This document shows positions 8,691 to 18,112 of a stretch of 24,923 nucleotides of DNA, in pieces. Position 1 is the stretch's first letter. The number at the start of each line of letters is the position of its first letter. The translations under genes were made by a program, and so were the position numbers. Source of the stretch: SIG575 sp964474295 (GTDB lineage: Bacteria > Bacillota > Clostridia > Oscillospirales > Acutalibacteraceae); the NCBI GenBank assembly GCA_964474295.1, contig CAYYRN010000030.1, positions 1 to 24,923 on the forward strand. The letters are read 5' to 3'. Below the pieces are notes generated by a model. That model was not told the origin of the DNA. It worked only from the letters and a program-made list of their open reading frames with translations, and did not search any database.

Positions 8691-9653
8691 TTATATTGAG
8701 AGAATTTTTTGACACCATTGAGCGATATTTATCATAACTTCTTCTTTGCCGAATTCATTTAAAATTTCGTGACGCATTTTGTCATAAAGCTTTATCGTAA
8801 CCTTTTTATGACCTGTTTTTAAATATTGCTCATACACCTTTTCAACACCGATTCCGTAGCTTCCGACAGGGTCTTCTTTTCCCGCAATCAGAAAAATCGG
8901 TAAATTAACCGGTGTCTTTTCATAACATTCTTTTTGTGAGGCATAGTTTAAAACACCGAATAAATCCGTAAATCCCTTGGCTGTAAAAATGTAACCGCAA
9001 AGTGGGTCTTCAACATATTTTTCAACAACTGCTTTATCTGTTGTCAGCCATCCGAATCCGCTGTCATCTTTTGAGGAAAGGCGTTTTCCGTAATTGCCGA
9101 AGGCCATAGAGTTGATAAACTTACTTCTGTATTTTGAACCTTTGATTTTCGCGACAAGGTTTGCAAGAGATATACCGATTCCGGCTCCGGGATTGGGACC
9201 GCTTGTGCCGCAAATAACCGCTGCGTCAATATCATCGGCATATTTTGAAATATAGCTTCTTGCAACAAAAGAACCCATACTGTGACCGAAAAGAACCACA
9301 GGCACATTGGGAAATTCTTGTTTTGCACGCAAAGTAACGGTGTGCGCATCGTTTATAAAAGCTTTCCAACCGTCTTTTTCACCGAAATATCCAAGTTCTT
9401 TTTGGTCTTTAACGCTTCTGCCGTGTCCGATATGGTCATTTACAAAAACCGCAAAACCGATTGATGTTAAAAATTTTGCAAATTCTTCGTATCTGTCACC
9501 GTGTTCTGCCATACCGTGAACAATTTGAAAAATGCCTTTAACTTTTTCGGGGTCATCGGGAATCCAACTTTGGTAATAAATTTCCGCAAGTCCGGAATCC
9601 GATACAAATGTGTTTGAATTTTCGGTTGAGTAAATGTTATGTATAATTCCCAT
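8691..9653 (-). CDS. Alpha/beta hydrolase, monoacylglycerol lipase-like
   Basis: The 320-residue product is a cytosolic serine hydrolase of the Hydrolase_4/S33 family (lysophospholipase or monoacylglycerol lipase type), expected to cleave ester bonds of small lipids. The oxyanion-hole segment is HGMAEH at 46-51, followed by VNDHIGHGRS (71-80). The nucleophile elbow GHSMG places the catalytic Ser at 125, and Asp261 (AGKEDP) and His295 (KMRHE) complete a plausible triad. There is no signal peptide. A GAGGGAG ribosome site precedes the ATG. It stands alone on the minus strand, back to back with the response regulator gene. Substrate is not predictable from sequence. Confidence 0.9.
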   Translation of the reverse strand: MGIIHNIYSTENSNTFVSDSGLAEIYYQSWIPDDPEKVKGIFQIVHGMAEHGDRYEEFAKFLTSIGFAVFVNDHIGHGRSVKDQKELGYFGEKDGWKAFINDAHTVTLRAKQEFPNVPVVLFGHSMGSFVARSYISKYADDIDAAVICGTSGPNPGAGIGISLANLVAKIKGSKYRSKFINSMAFGNYGKRLSSKDDSGFGWLTTDKAVVEKYVEDPLCGYIFTAKGFTDLFGVLNYASQKECYEKTPVNLPIFLIAGKEDPVGSYGIGVEKVYEQYLKTGHKKVTIKLYDKMRHEILNEFGKEEVMINIAQWCQKILSI

Positions 9654-9723
9654 TTTAACAGCTCCCTCAAATTTATTATTATGTCAAATACAAGGCGGTA
9701 TTGTGAAACCCTGCACTGTGTAC

Positions 9724-9732
9724 ATTGTAACA
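9724..9732 (-). promoter_or_regulatory. Possible extended -10 promoter for the hydrolase
   Basis: Read on the minus strand, TGTTACAAT gives an extended -10 (TG-n-TACAAT) about 70 bases before the hydrolase ATG. No good -35 box is seen 17 bases further upstream. Confidence 0.3.
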
Positions 9733-9805
9733 CACTTTTAGTTAAATATCTATACGAAACAACAAAAATTTCTATTATTTGTATTTAGATAAAAGTATTA
9801 ATTTA

Positions 9806-9834
9806 TTGACTTTTTTTACAATTTGTGCAACAAT
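9806..9834 (+). promoter_or_regulatory. Likely promoter of the two-component/glycan operon
   Basis: TTGACT at 9806-9811 with a 17-base spacer to AACAAT at 9829-9834 lies about 45 bases before the response regulator ATG. The -35 is strong and the -10 matches four of six positions. A TATAGT sits at 9835-9840 but would need a 23-base spacer. Confidence 0.45.
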
Positions 9835-9876
9835 TATAGTGAGCGAAATTAACACTTTGAAAGGATTGATATTACA

Positions 9877-10572
9877 ATGGAAAAAATATTGATTGTAGAT
9901 GATGAAATAGAAATAGCAGAACTTATATCCGATGCTTTAAGTGATGAAGGGTTTGAAACTCTTACAGCCAATGACGGTGAAACGGGACTTGAAATTGCAA
10001 AAAATAATCCCGACATTTCTCTCATTCTTCTTGATATAATGATGCCGAAAATCGACGGTCTGACGCTTTGCAGGAAAATCAGAGATACGATTTCGTGTCC
10101 CATTATTTTCGTAAGTGCGAAAAGCAGAACGCTCGATGTTGTGGTAGGTCTTGAAATGGGTGCGGATGACTACATTACAAAGCCGTTCGTTGTCGAAGAA
10201 CTTGTCGCAAAAGTAAAGGCACATATAAGAAGAGATAAAAGAAGCGGTAACAGTGCGGATTCGTCAGCGGATATGATTGTTATAGGTGAATTTGAGCTTC
10301 ACAAAGACAGCTATGATTTGCTGAAAAACAAGCAGCGTATTATGTTATCGACAAGAGAGTTTCAATTGCTTGAATATCTTATGGAAAATGTCGGCAAGGT
10401 GCTTTCGAGAGAAGATATTTTTAACCACGTTTGGGGTTCCGAATACGGAGATATCGGCACGGTTGCGGTTAATATAAAGAATTTAAGAAATAAAATCGAT
10501 GAGGACGGCAAATATATAAAAACAGTTTGGGGTGTCGGCTACAAATTTGTGTCTCCTGTAGCGGGTGAATAA
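9877..10572 (+). CDS. OmpR/PhoB-family response regulator
   Basis: The 231-residue product is a DNA-binding transcription regulator activated by phosphotransfer, most likely from the sensor kinase encoded 5 bases downstream. The receiver domain (about 1-120) has the acidic pair Asp8/Asp9, phospho-acceptor Asp53 in LLLDIMMPKIDG, Ser80 and Lys102 (TKPF). The C-terminal winged helix (about 130-228) ends in the typical VWGVGYKF segment. AAAGGA precedes the ATG by about 11 bases. It is the first gene of a long co-directional run that continues into glycan genes, so those may be among its targets; this is inference from position. Confidence 0.95.
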   Translation: MEKILIVDDEIEIAELISDALSDEGFETLTANDGETGLEIAKNNPDISLILLDIMMPKIDGLTLCRKIRDTISCPIIFVSAKSRTLDVVVGLEMGADDYITKPFVVEELVAKVKAHIRRDKRSGNSADSSADMIVIGEFELHKDSYDLLKNKQRIMLSTREFQLLEYLMENVGKVLSREDIFNHVWGSEYGDIGTVAVNIKNLRNKIDEDGKYIKTVWGVGYKFVSPVAGE

Positions 10573-10577
10573 AAGTT

Positions 10578-11930
10578 ATGAGCATAAGAAAAAGGATATC
10601 CCTGATGTTTGTTGTTGTTTTTGTTATAAACTTTGTCGGTATATTTATTTTTTCGCTTTTAGTGCTTCCGGCAGGTGTAAACGAACGTGTAGCGACAATG
10701 AAACAGCAGGTAAACGAAACGGTGCAGTCAATTATTTTTCAGCTTTCATCCTCAGAGAATTTTTATGAATCTGTTGATGAGAGCAGGCTTGATGAGAATA
10801 TGCTCATTTACATAGACGATATGGACGGTAATATTGTTTATTCTTACCCCGATATGTCTTCTGCCGAAAAAATAAATAAGGACAGCAGCTTGTATATTAC
10901 CGGTTCCGAAAAGTTTTTGTCCACAAACAGTAACGGTCAGCAAATTTATTTTATAAAAGCGGCCGTCGCAGTGAATGAGGATTTTTCGTTTGAAGAATTC
11001 CCCTCGGTTTTCGGATTGTATCTTGAAAGAATTTTGATTTTTGAAGCGATTTTGTTTACAATTGCAATGGTTATTATAATTATTTCCGTTAGGAAAATTA
11101 TTCTTAATCCTTTGGACAAGCTTGCAAAGTCGATAAGAGGATATAACAAAAGTACATTTGTTGAGGAAAACTCCGAGAAGAACGAGCTGAAATCACTTGA
11201 TAAAGATTTTAACTCTTTGACAAATGCACTTACGGAAGAACAGCGAAAGCAGACAAGAATTATTGCGTCTATTTCTCATGATATTAAAACACCTTTGACA
11301 TCTATTATGGGTTATGCCGAACAGCTTAAAAAAGAGGAGATTCCCAAAGAACGTCACAATAAATATGTTAACACAATATATGAGAAATCCATTGCCATTA
11401 AGAAAATGATTGAGGGCTTGGATGACTATATAACGTACAACGACAAAGCGGATTCAACCGAAAAGTCACTTGTTCCGGTCAAGCAGTTAATCAGTGCCGT
11501 AGATTCATATTACAGAGATGACCTTGAGCGTGAAAACTGTGATTTCGTAATTGAAGACAACACGACGGATGCGGTTCTTTGTATTAATAAGGCCGATATG
11601 CTGCGTGTTTTCGGAAACATTATAAGCAACAGTACAAAGCACAAATCGGGCGACAGCTTTAAAATACTTATAGAGATTTATCAATCAAACAGTGAAATCG
11701 TTTTTAAAATTTCCGATAACGGCGAGGGTGTACCGGAGGATCAGTATAAAAAGATATTCGAGCCTTTGTATACCACAGACGAAAGCAGAAGCAAATCGGT
11801 TTCGGGTCTCGGCCTTTCAATATGCAAGGATATAATCGAGGCTCATTCAGGTAGAATTTTTGCCGATAAATCAGAGTTTGAAACGGGGCTTTCGGTTTAC
11901 TTTATTTTGCCGAAAGCCAACAGAAAATAA
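10578..11930 (+). CDS. Membrane sensor histidine kinase
   Basis: The 450-residue product senses an unknown signal and phosphorylates the adjacent regulator. Transmembrane helices at about 10-30 and 150-172 enclose an extracytoplasmic sensor region of about 120 residues, which has no family I recognise. A HAMP-like linker follows (about 173-225), then the HisKA dimerisation helix with phospho-acceptor His234 in SISHDIKTPL. The ATPase domain has the N box around Asn347/Asn351 (GNIISNS), G1 DNGEG at 380-384 and G2 SGLGLS at 409-414. All catalytic motifs look intact. The gene begins 5 bases after the regulator and ends 21 bases before the glycosyltransferase, with no terminator between. Confidence 0.95.
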   Translation: MSIRKRISLMFVVVFVINFVGIFIFSLLVLPAGVNERVATMKQQVNETVQSIIFQLSSSENFYESVDESRLDENMLIYIDDMDGNIVYSYPDMSSAEKINKDSSLYITGSEKFLSTNSNGQQIYFIKAAVAVNEDFSFEEFPSVFGLYLERILIFEAILFTIAMVIIIISVRKIILNPLDKLAKSIRGYNKSTFVEENSEKNELKSLDKDFNSLTNALTEEQRKQTRIIASISHDIKTPLTSIMGYAEQLKKEEIPKERHNKYVNTIYEKSIAIKKMIEGLDDYITYNDKADSTEKSLVPVKQLISAVDSYYRDDLERENCDFVIEDNTTDAVLCINKADMLRVFGNIISNSTKHKSGDSFKILIEIYQSNSEIVFKISDNGEGVPEDQYKKIFEPLYTTDESRSKSVSGLGLSICKDIIEAHSGRIFADKSEFETGLSVYFILPKANRK

Positions 11931-11951
11931 TCTTTTGGGGGAGATATTTTT

Positions 11952-13199
11952 ATGCGTATTTTATGGGTTACTTCACAGGTCTTACCGTTGCTATCGGATG
12001 AGCTTGGGGTAAAGAAAAGCGGATTCGGCGGTTGGATTATGAATATGCTCAATCAACTCAAAAACGTGGATGATATTGAGCTTGGCGTTGCAATGGTTTC
12101 AAAAAATACCGATAAGATAATAAAAAAAGATTGCGACGGTATAATTTGCTATGTCGCTCATGACGAATCGCAAAAAGCAATCAGCAAAGAATCACGGGAT
12201 TATATCGTTGAAGATTTTAAACCCGATATTATCCATATCGAGGGAAATGAATTTCCGATACACAATTCTTTTTCTAAAATTAAAATGGTTCCCGTTTTAT
12301 TGTCTCTTCAAGGTATTCTTTCGGGGTATGAACCTTATCAGTACGGTCAATTGCCGATTGCCGATTATATGTTCAGCCCGTCAAAGCATAATGTTGTAAG
12401 CTCATGGATTTTATATTTCAGAAAACATTTGCAGTTTGACAAGCGGGTATCTGCGGAAACAGACACAATAAAAAACGTCGATTACATAACGGGTAGAACT
12501 TTTTGGGATAGGGCTCACAGCTATTGGATTAATCCCAAAGCCGAGTATTTCACTTGTAACAGAATTTTAAGACCTGTTTTTTATGAAAATGAATGGAACG
12601 GTGATGAGGTTGAAAGCCACAGCATATTTGTCGGAAACGGATATTCGCCTCTGAAGGGACTTCATTTCGTTTTAAAAGCGGTGGCATACATAAAAAACGA
12701 ATTTCCCGATGTTAAGCTTTATGTGGCCGGCAATTCGCCTATAGTTAAACCGAAAAGATTTGACATAAAAAAATTCGGTTACAGCCGACTGATTGAAAGA
12801 TTAATTAAGGAAAACAATTTGGAAGACAACGTTGTATTTACAGGTTCTCTGCAAGGCGAAGAAATGGTAGAACGTATGAAAAAATCCAACGTTTATGTTT
12901 TGTCGTCACTCATCGAAAACAGTCCCAATACGCTGGGAGAAGCTATGATGCTCGGAATGCCGTGCGTGTCGGCATATACGGGCGGTGCCTCGGAAATGGC
13001 GATTGATGAAAAAGAGTGTCTTTTTTACCGTTCCGACGATTCAAAATTATTGGCTTGGCAGCTCAGGAGAATTTTTAAAGATAAAGATTTTGCAAAACAG
13101 CTCGGTGTTTCCGCCAAAGCTCATGCTCGTATTACTCACGACCCGATTTTGAACAGAGATGCATTAATATCAATATATAACAAAATACTCGAAAAGTAG
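11952..13199 (+). CDS. GT4-type glycosyltransferase
   Basis: The 415-residue enzyme should transfer a sugar from a nucleotide sugar to a growing glycan at the inner face of the membrane. The N-terminal part has the Gly-rich acceptor-side segment KKSGFGGW (21-28), and the C-terminal half has the GT-B donor site: VGNGYSPLKG (227-236) and the E-x7-E motif with Glu322 and Glu330 (IENSPNTLGE). A strong GGGGGA ribosome site precedes the ATG. It is the only recognisable glycosyltransferase in the run, so a complete repeat unit would need transferases from elsewhere. Acceptor and donor are unknown; the nearby CapF/CapG genes make an N-acetylfucosamine-type donor possible. Confidence 0.88.
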   Translation: MRILWVTSQVLPLLSDELGVKKSGFGGWIMNMLNQLKNVDDIELGVAMVSKNTDKIIKKDCDGIICYVAHDESQKAISKESRDYIVEDFKPDIIHIEGNEFPIHNSFSKIKMVPVLLSLQGILSGYEPYQYGQLPIADYMFSPSKHNVVSSWILYFRKHLQFDKRVSAETDTIKNVDYITGRTFWDRAHSYWINPKAEYFTCNRILRPVFYENEWNGDEVESHSIFVGNGYSPLKGLHFVLKAVAYIKNEFPDVKLYVAGNSPIVKPKRFDIKKFGYSRLIERLIKENNLEDNVVFTGSLQGEEMVERMKKSNVYVLSSLIENSPNTLGEAMMLGMPCVSAYTGGASEMAIDEKECLFYRSDDSKLLAWQLRRIFKDKDFAKQLGVSAKAHARITHDPILNRDALISIYNKILEK

Positions 13200-13218
13200 T
13201 TTTCACAGGAGGACTTTT

Positions 13219-14478
13219 ATGCATTTAACGTCAAAATTATCTGCTCTTGCTCGTAATGAGTCAATAAAGTATTACGGCAAAACATTCGTCTTTAAAATGT
13301 TGTGCGTTGCGATGAACTTCCTTAATTCCATTTTGATTAACAGATGTCTTGGTGTGGCACTAAGAGGTGATTACACAACCATCACTAATTTGGCAAGCCT
13401 GTTACAGTTGTTTTTGAATTTGGGTATAGGCTCTGCTTATCCTGCTTTAAAACGCAGAGAGGGTGAAAAAAGCAAGGACATTTTTACGACTTTTATTTTA
13501 ATTATTTCTTTTATATACGTTGTGATTCTCGCTGTCCTTTTTGCTTTCTTGAACACCGAATATAGGTATGTAGCGGCAATTACATTTTTTATGACACTTG
13601 AAAACCTGCTCGGCTTTGTCGGAATTGTCGAAGATGTTTCAAAGCGTAATAAAATCAATTTTGTGACACTTATTGTTCACACATTAACCTTGGCAATTGT
13701 TTTGTTTTGCTTTAAGAACAGCTTGGATGCTGTTTTGTTGGCGGTAATGTTCAATCACTTCTTATTTTGTACTTGTTTGGTTTTCACTTTCAAGATAAAA
13801 AAGATTGATTTTAAGCTCTTAAATAAGCGAGTTCTTCGTACCATATTTGCAATTGCGTTGCCGTCAATGCTTATGAATTTGCTTATGTATTTGAATTATC
13901 ATGCCGATGTTTTGTTTTTAAGCTATATGATTGACGACAGTGTTCAGGTCGGACTTTACGGAACTGCCGTAACGTTGGGAAATATTTTATGGAAAATTCC
14001 CGATGCATTCAAAGAAATTTTGTATAACCGTGCGGCTAAAAAAGACAACCCCGAAGAAGTTGTCGGAGCAATAATTTTTAATATGTTTGTTTGCGTTGCT
14101 GTGTTGTTAGGTTTTGTTGTTTTGGGCAAGTGGTTCCTCAGAACAATGTACGGCGAAGATTTTGTCGATGCATATCCTTTGGTTTTGATGATGTTTGTGG
14201 GAACAATGCCGATGATTTTGTACAAGCTTATTCATCCCATTTATATTGCAAACGGAAAAACAAAAATCGTGGTAGGACTTCTTTTGATTGCGGTAATATC
14301 GAATTTTGCAGGAAACATTTTGTTAATACCTACATATAAGGCCGTCGGTGCGGCTATTTCCACAATAATTTCTTATGCAATTTGCGGCGTTGCCTTTCTT
14401 ATCAAGTTCAATAAGGACTATAAGGTTTCTTTCAAGGGCGTTATTGATGTTGCCGCCAAGAAGCTTAAAAGGCACTGA
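13219..14478 (+). CDS. Wzx-like polysaccharide flippase (MOP superfamily)
   Basis: The 419-residue integral membrane protein has about a dozen hydrophobic segments along its whole length and few charged stretches. It fits the polysaccharide transporter branch of the MOP superfamily, which flips lipid-linked oligosaccharides to the outer face of the membrane. The N-terminal segment LINRCLGVALRGDYT (39-53) and the late segment LIHPIYIANGKTK are typical of this family. AGGAGGA stands 5 bases before the ATG. It lies 19 bases after the glycosyltransferase, which supports a shared glycan role. No Wzy polymerase or initiating phosphoglycosyltransferase is seen nearby. Confidence 0.85.
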   Translation: MHLTSKLSALARNESIKYYGKTFVFKMLCVAMNFLNSILINRCLGVALRGDYTTITNLASLLQLFLNLGIGSAYPALKRREGEKSKDIFTTFILIISFIYVVILAVLFAFLNTEYRYVAAITFFMTLENLLGFVGIVEDVSKRNKINFVTLIVHTLTLAIVLFCFKNSLDAVLLAVMFNHFLFCTCLVFTFKIKKIDFKLLNKRVLRTIFAIALPSMLMNLLMYLNYHADVLFLSYMIDDSVQVGLYGTAVTLGNILWKIPDAFKEILYNRAAKKDNPEEVVGAIIFNMFVCVAVLLGFVVLGKWFLRTMYGEDFVDAYPLVLMMFVGTMPMILYKLIHPIYIANGKTKIVVGLLLIAVISNFAGNILLIPTYKAVGAAISTIISYAICGVAFLIKFNKDYKVSFKGVIDVAAKKLKRH

Positions 14479-14518
14479 TTATTACTTTAAATTTTGCTAT
14501 TAAGAAAGCTGGTTGTTT

Positions 14519-15721
14519 ATGAACATACTTATTACGGGGGCAAAAGGATTTGTCGGTAAAAATCTGACGGAGGCTTTGAAAAACATCAAGGATAATAAGG
14601 ACAGAACGCACCCTAATTTAAAAATCGATGAAATTTTTTGCTTTGATGTCGATTCAACAAATGAGGAGCTTTATAAATTTTGCTCAAAAGCTGATTTCGT
14701 TTTTAATCTTGCAGGTGTTAACAGACCGGTAAATTCCGATGATTTTAAAAAAGGCAACTGCGATTTTGCGGAAACTTTATTGAATACGTTAAAAAGCCAT
14801 AACAATAAATGTCCCGTTATGCTTTCAAGCTCTGTTCAAGCTTCGCTTACGGGCAGATATGAAAATTCCGTTTACGGAATAAGCAAAAAGCTCGGAGAAG
14901 ATTTGTTTTTTGACTATGCAAAGGAAACGGGTGCTGAGGTTTTTGTTTACAGATTTCCCAACCTTTTCGGCAAATGGTGCAGACCGAATTATAATTCGGC
15001 TGTTGCAACATTTTGCAATAATATTGCAAATGATTTGCCGATTACGGTTAATGACAAAAATGTTGAGCTTGAGCTTTTGTATATTGATGATTTGGTTGAT
15101 GCTTTAATTTCTTTGCTTGAAGGTAAGGCAGCCAGATGTGAATTTGACGGTGCTGTTACGGTAGACAACGATAACGGAAAGTATTGTACCGTACGCAAAT
15201 CTCACAAAGTTACTCTCGGCAGAATTGTAGAACTTTTATATCAATTTAAAAGTCAGTCAAGAGAACTGACAGTGCCGGAAATTCCCGAAGACAGCTTTGA
15301 AAAGAAGCTTTATTCCACTTATTTGTCGTACTTGCCTTGCAATGAAGCGTTAATTGAACACAAAATGAATGTTGATGAAAGAGGCTCTTTTACCGAACTT
15401 ATCAAGACATCAAAATGTGGTCAGGTTTCGGTAAATATTTCAAAGCCGGGCGTTACAAAAGGTCAACATTGGCATAACACAAAATGTGAGTATTTCACTG
15501 TGGTTTCAGGTCACGGACTTATTCAGCAAAGAAAAATCGGCACAGATGAAGTTTTGAATTTTGAAGTCAGCGGAGATAAAATAGAAACCGTTATCACTCT
15601 TCCCGGATACACGCACAATATTATAAATTTGAGTGACACCGAAGACCTTATAACGGTAATGTGGGCTAATGAGTGCTTTAATCCCGAAAAGCCGGATACA
15701 TTTTTTGAAAAGGTAAAATAA
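14519..15721 (+). CDS. capF: CapF/FnlB-type NAD(P)-dependent reductase with C-terminal cupin
   Basis: This 400-residue enzyme matches the bifunctional CapF/WbjC/FnlB family, which reduces the 4-keto sugar to UDP-2-acetamido-2,6-dideoxy-L-talose on the way to UDP-N-acetyl-L-fucosamine. The N-terminal extended SDR domain has the nucleotide loop GAKGFVG (7-13) and the Y-x3-K pair Tyr119/Lys123 (YGISK). The C-terminal cupin has GQHWHNTKCEYF (315-326), with His317, His319 and Glu324 as probable metal ligands plus His366, and the family's very conserved ending PGYTHNIINLSDTEDL. The ATG at 14519 is preferred to a TTG two codons earlier. It is about 30 residues longer than the S. aureus protein as I recall it, with a short insertion around 215-232. 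Confidence 0.92.
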   Translation: MNILITGAKGFVGKNLTEALKNIKDNKDRTHPNLKIDEIFCFDVDSTNEELYKFCSKADFVFNLAGVNRPVNSDDFKKGNCDFAETLLNTLKSHNNKCPVMLSSSVQASLTGRYENSVYGISKKLGEDLFFDYAKETGAEVFVYRFPNLFGKWCRPNYNSAVATFCNNIANDLPITVNDKNVELELLYIDDLVDALISLLEGKAARCEFDGAVTVDNDNGKYCTVRKSHKVTLGRIVELLYQFKSQSRELTVPEIPEDSFEKKLYSTYLSYLPCNEALIEHKMNVDERGSFTELIKTSKCGQVSVNISKPGVTKGQHWHNTKCEYFTVVSGHGLIQQRKIGTDEVLNFEVSGDKIETVITLPGYTHNIINLSDTEDLITVMWANECFNPEKPDTFFEKVK

Positions 15722-15746
15722 TAAAATTCATTGGGGGATTTTGAAT

Positions 15747-16916
15747 ATGTTTGAAGATGTTTCTTTTAAAAATGACGGAAAGCTGAAATTGCTGATTATT
15801 GTCGGCACACGTCCCGAAATTATACGGCTTTCTGCGGTAATTAACAAATGCCGATTGTATTTTGACACAATTCTTGCTCATACAGGTCAAAATTACGATT
15901 ACAATTTAAACGGTGTTTTTTTTCGCGATTTGAATTTGGATGACCCGGAAGTGTATCTTAACGCTGTCGGAAATAATTTGGGCGAAACAATCGGAAATAT
16001 TATAGCTAAGTCTTATGAGCTTATGGAAAAAGTAATGCCTGATGCGGTTTTGGTATTGGGCGATACCAACTCATGCCTTTCTGTAATTGCCGCAAAGCGT
16101 TTACATATTCCTATTTTTCATATGGAAGCAGGAAACAGATGTAAGGATGAATGTCTTCCCGAAGAAACAAACAGAAGGATAGTTGATATTATTTCCGATG
16201 TGAATATGGCGTATTCTGAACACGCACGCAGATATTTGGCGGATTGCGGTGTTCCGAAAGAGCGTACATATGTTACAGGTTCTCCGATGGCAGAAGTGCT
16301 GCACGGTAATCTTTCACAAATTGAATCAAGCGATATACACGCTCGCTTAGGTCTTGAAAAAGGAAAATATATTTTACTTTCCGCACACAGAGAAGAAAAC
16401 ATAGACACGGAAAAGAATTTTATAAGCTTGTTTAATGCAATAAACAAAATGGCTGAAAAATATAATATGCCGATTTTGTATTCCTGCCATCCGCGTTCAA
16501 AAAAACGCATTGAATCAAGCGGATTTAAGCTTGACGGACGTGTAATTCAGCATGAGCCTCTCGGCTTCCACGATTATAACTGCCTCCAAATGAATGCTTT
16601 TGCGGTGGTTTCCGATAGCGGAACGCTGCCTGAAGAAAGCAGCTTCTTTGCAAGTGTAAATCATCCTTTCCCCGCTGTATGCATAAGAACGTCAACCGAA
16701 CGTCCCGAAGCACTTGATAAAGCGTGCTTTGTATTGGCGGGAATTGACGAAAAAAGCTTATTGCAGGCTGTTGATACCGCTGTCAGCTTGAATAATAACA
16801 AAGATTTCGGTATACCTGTTCCCGATTACGTTGATGAAAATGTAAGCACCAAGGTTGTAAAAATTATTCAATCATACACAGGCGTGGTTGATAAGATGGT
16901 TTGGAGGAAGTTTTGA
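15747..16916 (+). CDS. wecB: CapG/FnlC-type UDP-sugar 2-epimerase (WecB family)
   Basis: The 389-residue enzyme is a non-hydrolysing UDP-N-acetylhexosamine 2-epimerase. Next to CapF it is best read as the CapG/FnlC/WbjD step, turning UDP-N-acetyl-L-talosamine-type product into UDP-N-acetyl-L-fucosamine. Family motifs are GTRPEIIR (20-27), HTGQNYD (45-51), GDTNS (105-109), HMEAGNR (125-131), SPMAEVL (179-185), SAHREEN (212-218) and SDSGTLPEES (289-298). Asp106, Glu127, Glu140 and His214 fall where the WecB catalytic residues lie. The ATG at 15747 has GGGGGATT at a proper distance; the TTG at 15741 would be too close. Its stop overlaps the next gene's TTG (TTGA). Confidence 0.92.
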   Translation: MFEDVSFKNDGKLKLLIIVGTRPEIIRLSAVINKCRLYFDTILAHTGQNYDYNLNGVFFRDLNLDDPEVYLNAVGNNLGETIGNIIAKSYELMEKVMPDAVLVLGDTNSCLSVIAAKRLHIPIFHMEAGNRCKDECLPEETNRRIVDIISDVNMAYSEHARRYLADCGVPKERTYVTGSPMAEVLHGNLSQIESSDIHARLGLEKGKYILLSAHREENIDTEKNFISLFNAINKMAEKYNMPILYSCHPRSKKRIESSGFKLDGRVIQHEPLGFHDYNCLQMNAFAVVSDSGTLPEESSFFASVNHPFPAVCIRTSTERPEALDKACFVLAGIDEKSLLQAVDTAVSLNNNKDFGIPVPDYVDENVSTKVVKIIQSYTGVVDKMVWRKF

Positions 16917-18112
16917 TAGTTTCTAATAAAGAAATAATTAAGTCGGCATCCGATGAGTTTTGTAAATTATATAACGTACAGCCTGATTCCGTATCCTTTG
17001 CGCCTTACCGTGTGTGTCCTCTCGGCGCTCATTGTGACCATCAACTCGGAAAAATAACAGGTTTTGCGATAGATAAGGGAATATATGCAGTGTATGCTCC
17101 GAGAGAGGATGGCTTGATTGAAGTTAAATCTTTACAGTTTCCTCAGCAGGTAAGTTGGTCTGTTTACGATATACCGGAAGTAAAGCAAAACGATTGGGCT
17201 GATTATTTGAGAGGTGCGGCGGCAGCACTGAAAATGCGGTATCATTTGAATGTCGGTTTGTGCGCCGTGGTTGCGGGTGAACTTCCGATAGGAGGCTTGT
17301 CATCTTCCGCTTCGGTAATTATTTCGTTTTTGTCGGCACTTAGTAATGTAAATAATATAAAATTAAGTGAAAAGGAAATAATTGAAATTGTCCTTGAAGC
17401 GGAAAACAAATATGTAGGTGTTTCCATTGGCAAGCTTGACCAATCTTGTGAGGTTTATTGCAGAAAAGATAACCTGCTTTATTTGGATTTGTGGGATGAC
17501 AGTGTCAATTTGATACCTCAAAGTCCCGATATGAAACCGTATGAAATTGCCGTCTTTTTCAGCGGGGTAGAGCGAGCTTTGGCAGGCAGCAAATATAATA
17601 TGCGTGTTGACGAATGTCGTTCTGCAGCATATGCTTTAAAAGCATATGAAAAAATTGAATACGGCAAATTTAATGAAACAAATTTAAGAGAAGTACCGTT
17701 TGAAGTTTATTTAAAGCATAAGCACAAATTGCCGGAAAACTGGCGAAAACGTGCCGAACATTGGTATTCCGAGTTTGCAAGGGTAGAAGAAGGCGTTGCC
17801 GCTTGGAAAAACGGTGATATTGAAAAATTCGGAAAACTTTGCTTTGAAAGCGGAAAAAGCTCGATATACAATTGGGAAACAGGCTCACCTGAGCTGAAAA
17901 AAATATATGAAATTATGACCGAAACCGATGGAATATACGGTGGACGTTTTTCGGGTGCCGGTTTTAAGGGATGTTGTATAGCTTTAATAGATCCGAATTT
18001 CAGAGATTCCGTAAACGAAAAAGTTAAAAACGAATATCTGAAAGCTTTTCCCGAATTCAGTGAAAAGTATTCGGCTTATTTTTGTCATAATGAAGATGGG
18101 GTAAAATTATGA
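16913..18112 (+). CDS. GHMP-family sugar 1-kinase, galacturonokinase/galactokinase-like
   Basis: The 399-residue kinase should phosphorylate a sugar at C1 with ATP. Motif 1 is PYRVCPLGAHCDHQLG (31-46), motif 2 GGLSSSASV (127-135) and motif 3 GRFSGAGFKGCC (344-355); Asp176 in GKLDQS is the likely catalytic base. Ordinary galactokinase has a GEHTDYN motif 1, whereas the C-P-L-G-A-H-x-D-H-Q form is what I recall for plant galacturonokinase, so the substrate may not be galactose. I choose the TTG at 16913 because GGAGG (16903-16907) stands 5 bases before it and its TTGA overlaps the epimerase stop, implying coupled translation. The gene also overlaps the next by ATGA. Confidence 0.85.
   Translation: MIVSNKEIIKSASDEFCKLYNVQPDSVSFAPYRVCPLGAHCDHQLGKITGFAIDKGIYAVYAPREDGLIEVKSLQFPQQVSWSVYDIPEVKQNDWADYLRGAAAALKMRYHLNVGLCAVVAGELPIGGLSSSASVIISFLSALSNVNNIKLSEKEIIEIVLEAENKYVGVSIGKLDQSCEVYCRKDNLLYLDLWDDSVNLIPQSPDMKPYEIAVFFSGVERALAGSKYNMRVDECRSAAYALKAYEKIEYGKFNETNLREVPFEVYLKHKHKLPENWRKRAEHWYSEFARVEEGVAAWKNGDIEKFGKLCFESGKSSIYNWETGSPELKKIYEIMTETDGIYGGRFSGAGFKGCCIALIDPNFRDSVNEKVKNEYLKAFPEFSEKYSAYFCHNEDGVKL

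Noticed and set aside
9716..9735. Palindromic operator in the divergent intergenic region
   Set aside because: GTGT and ACAC flank the site, but the inner bases do not pair, so only four positions match on each side.
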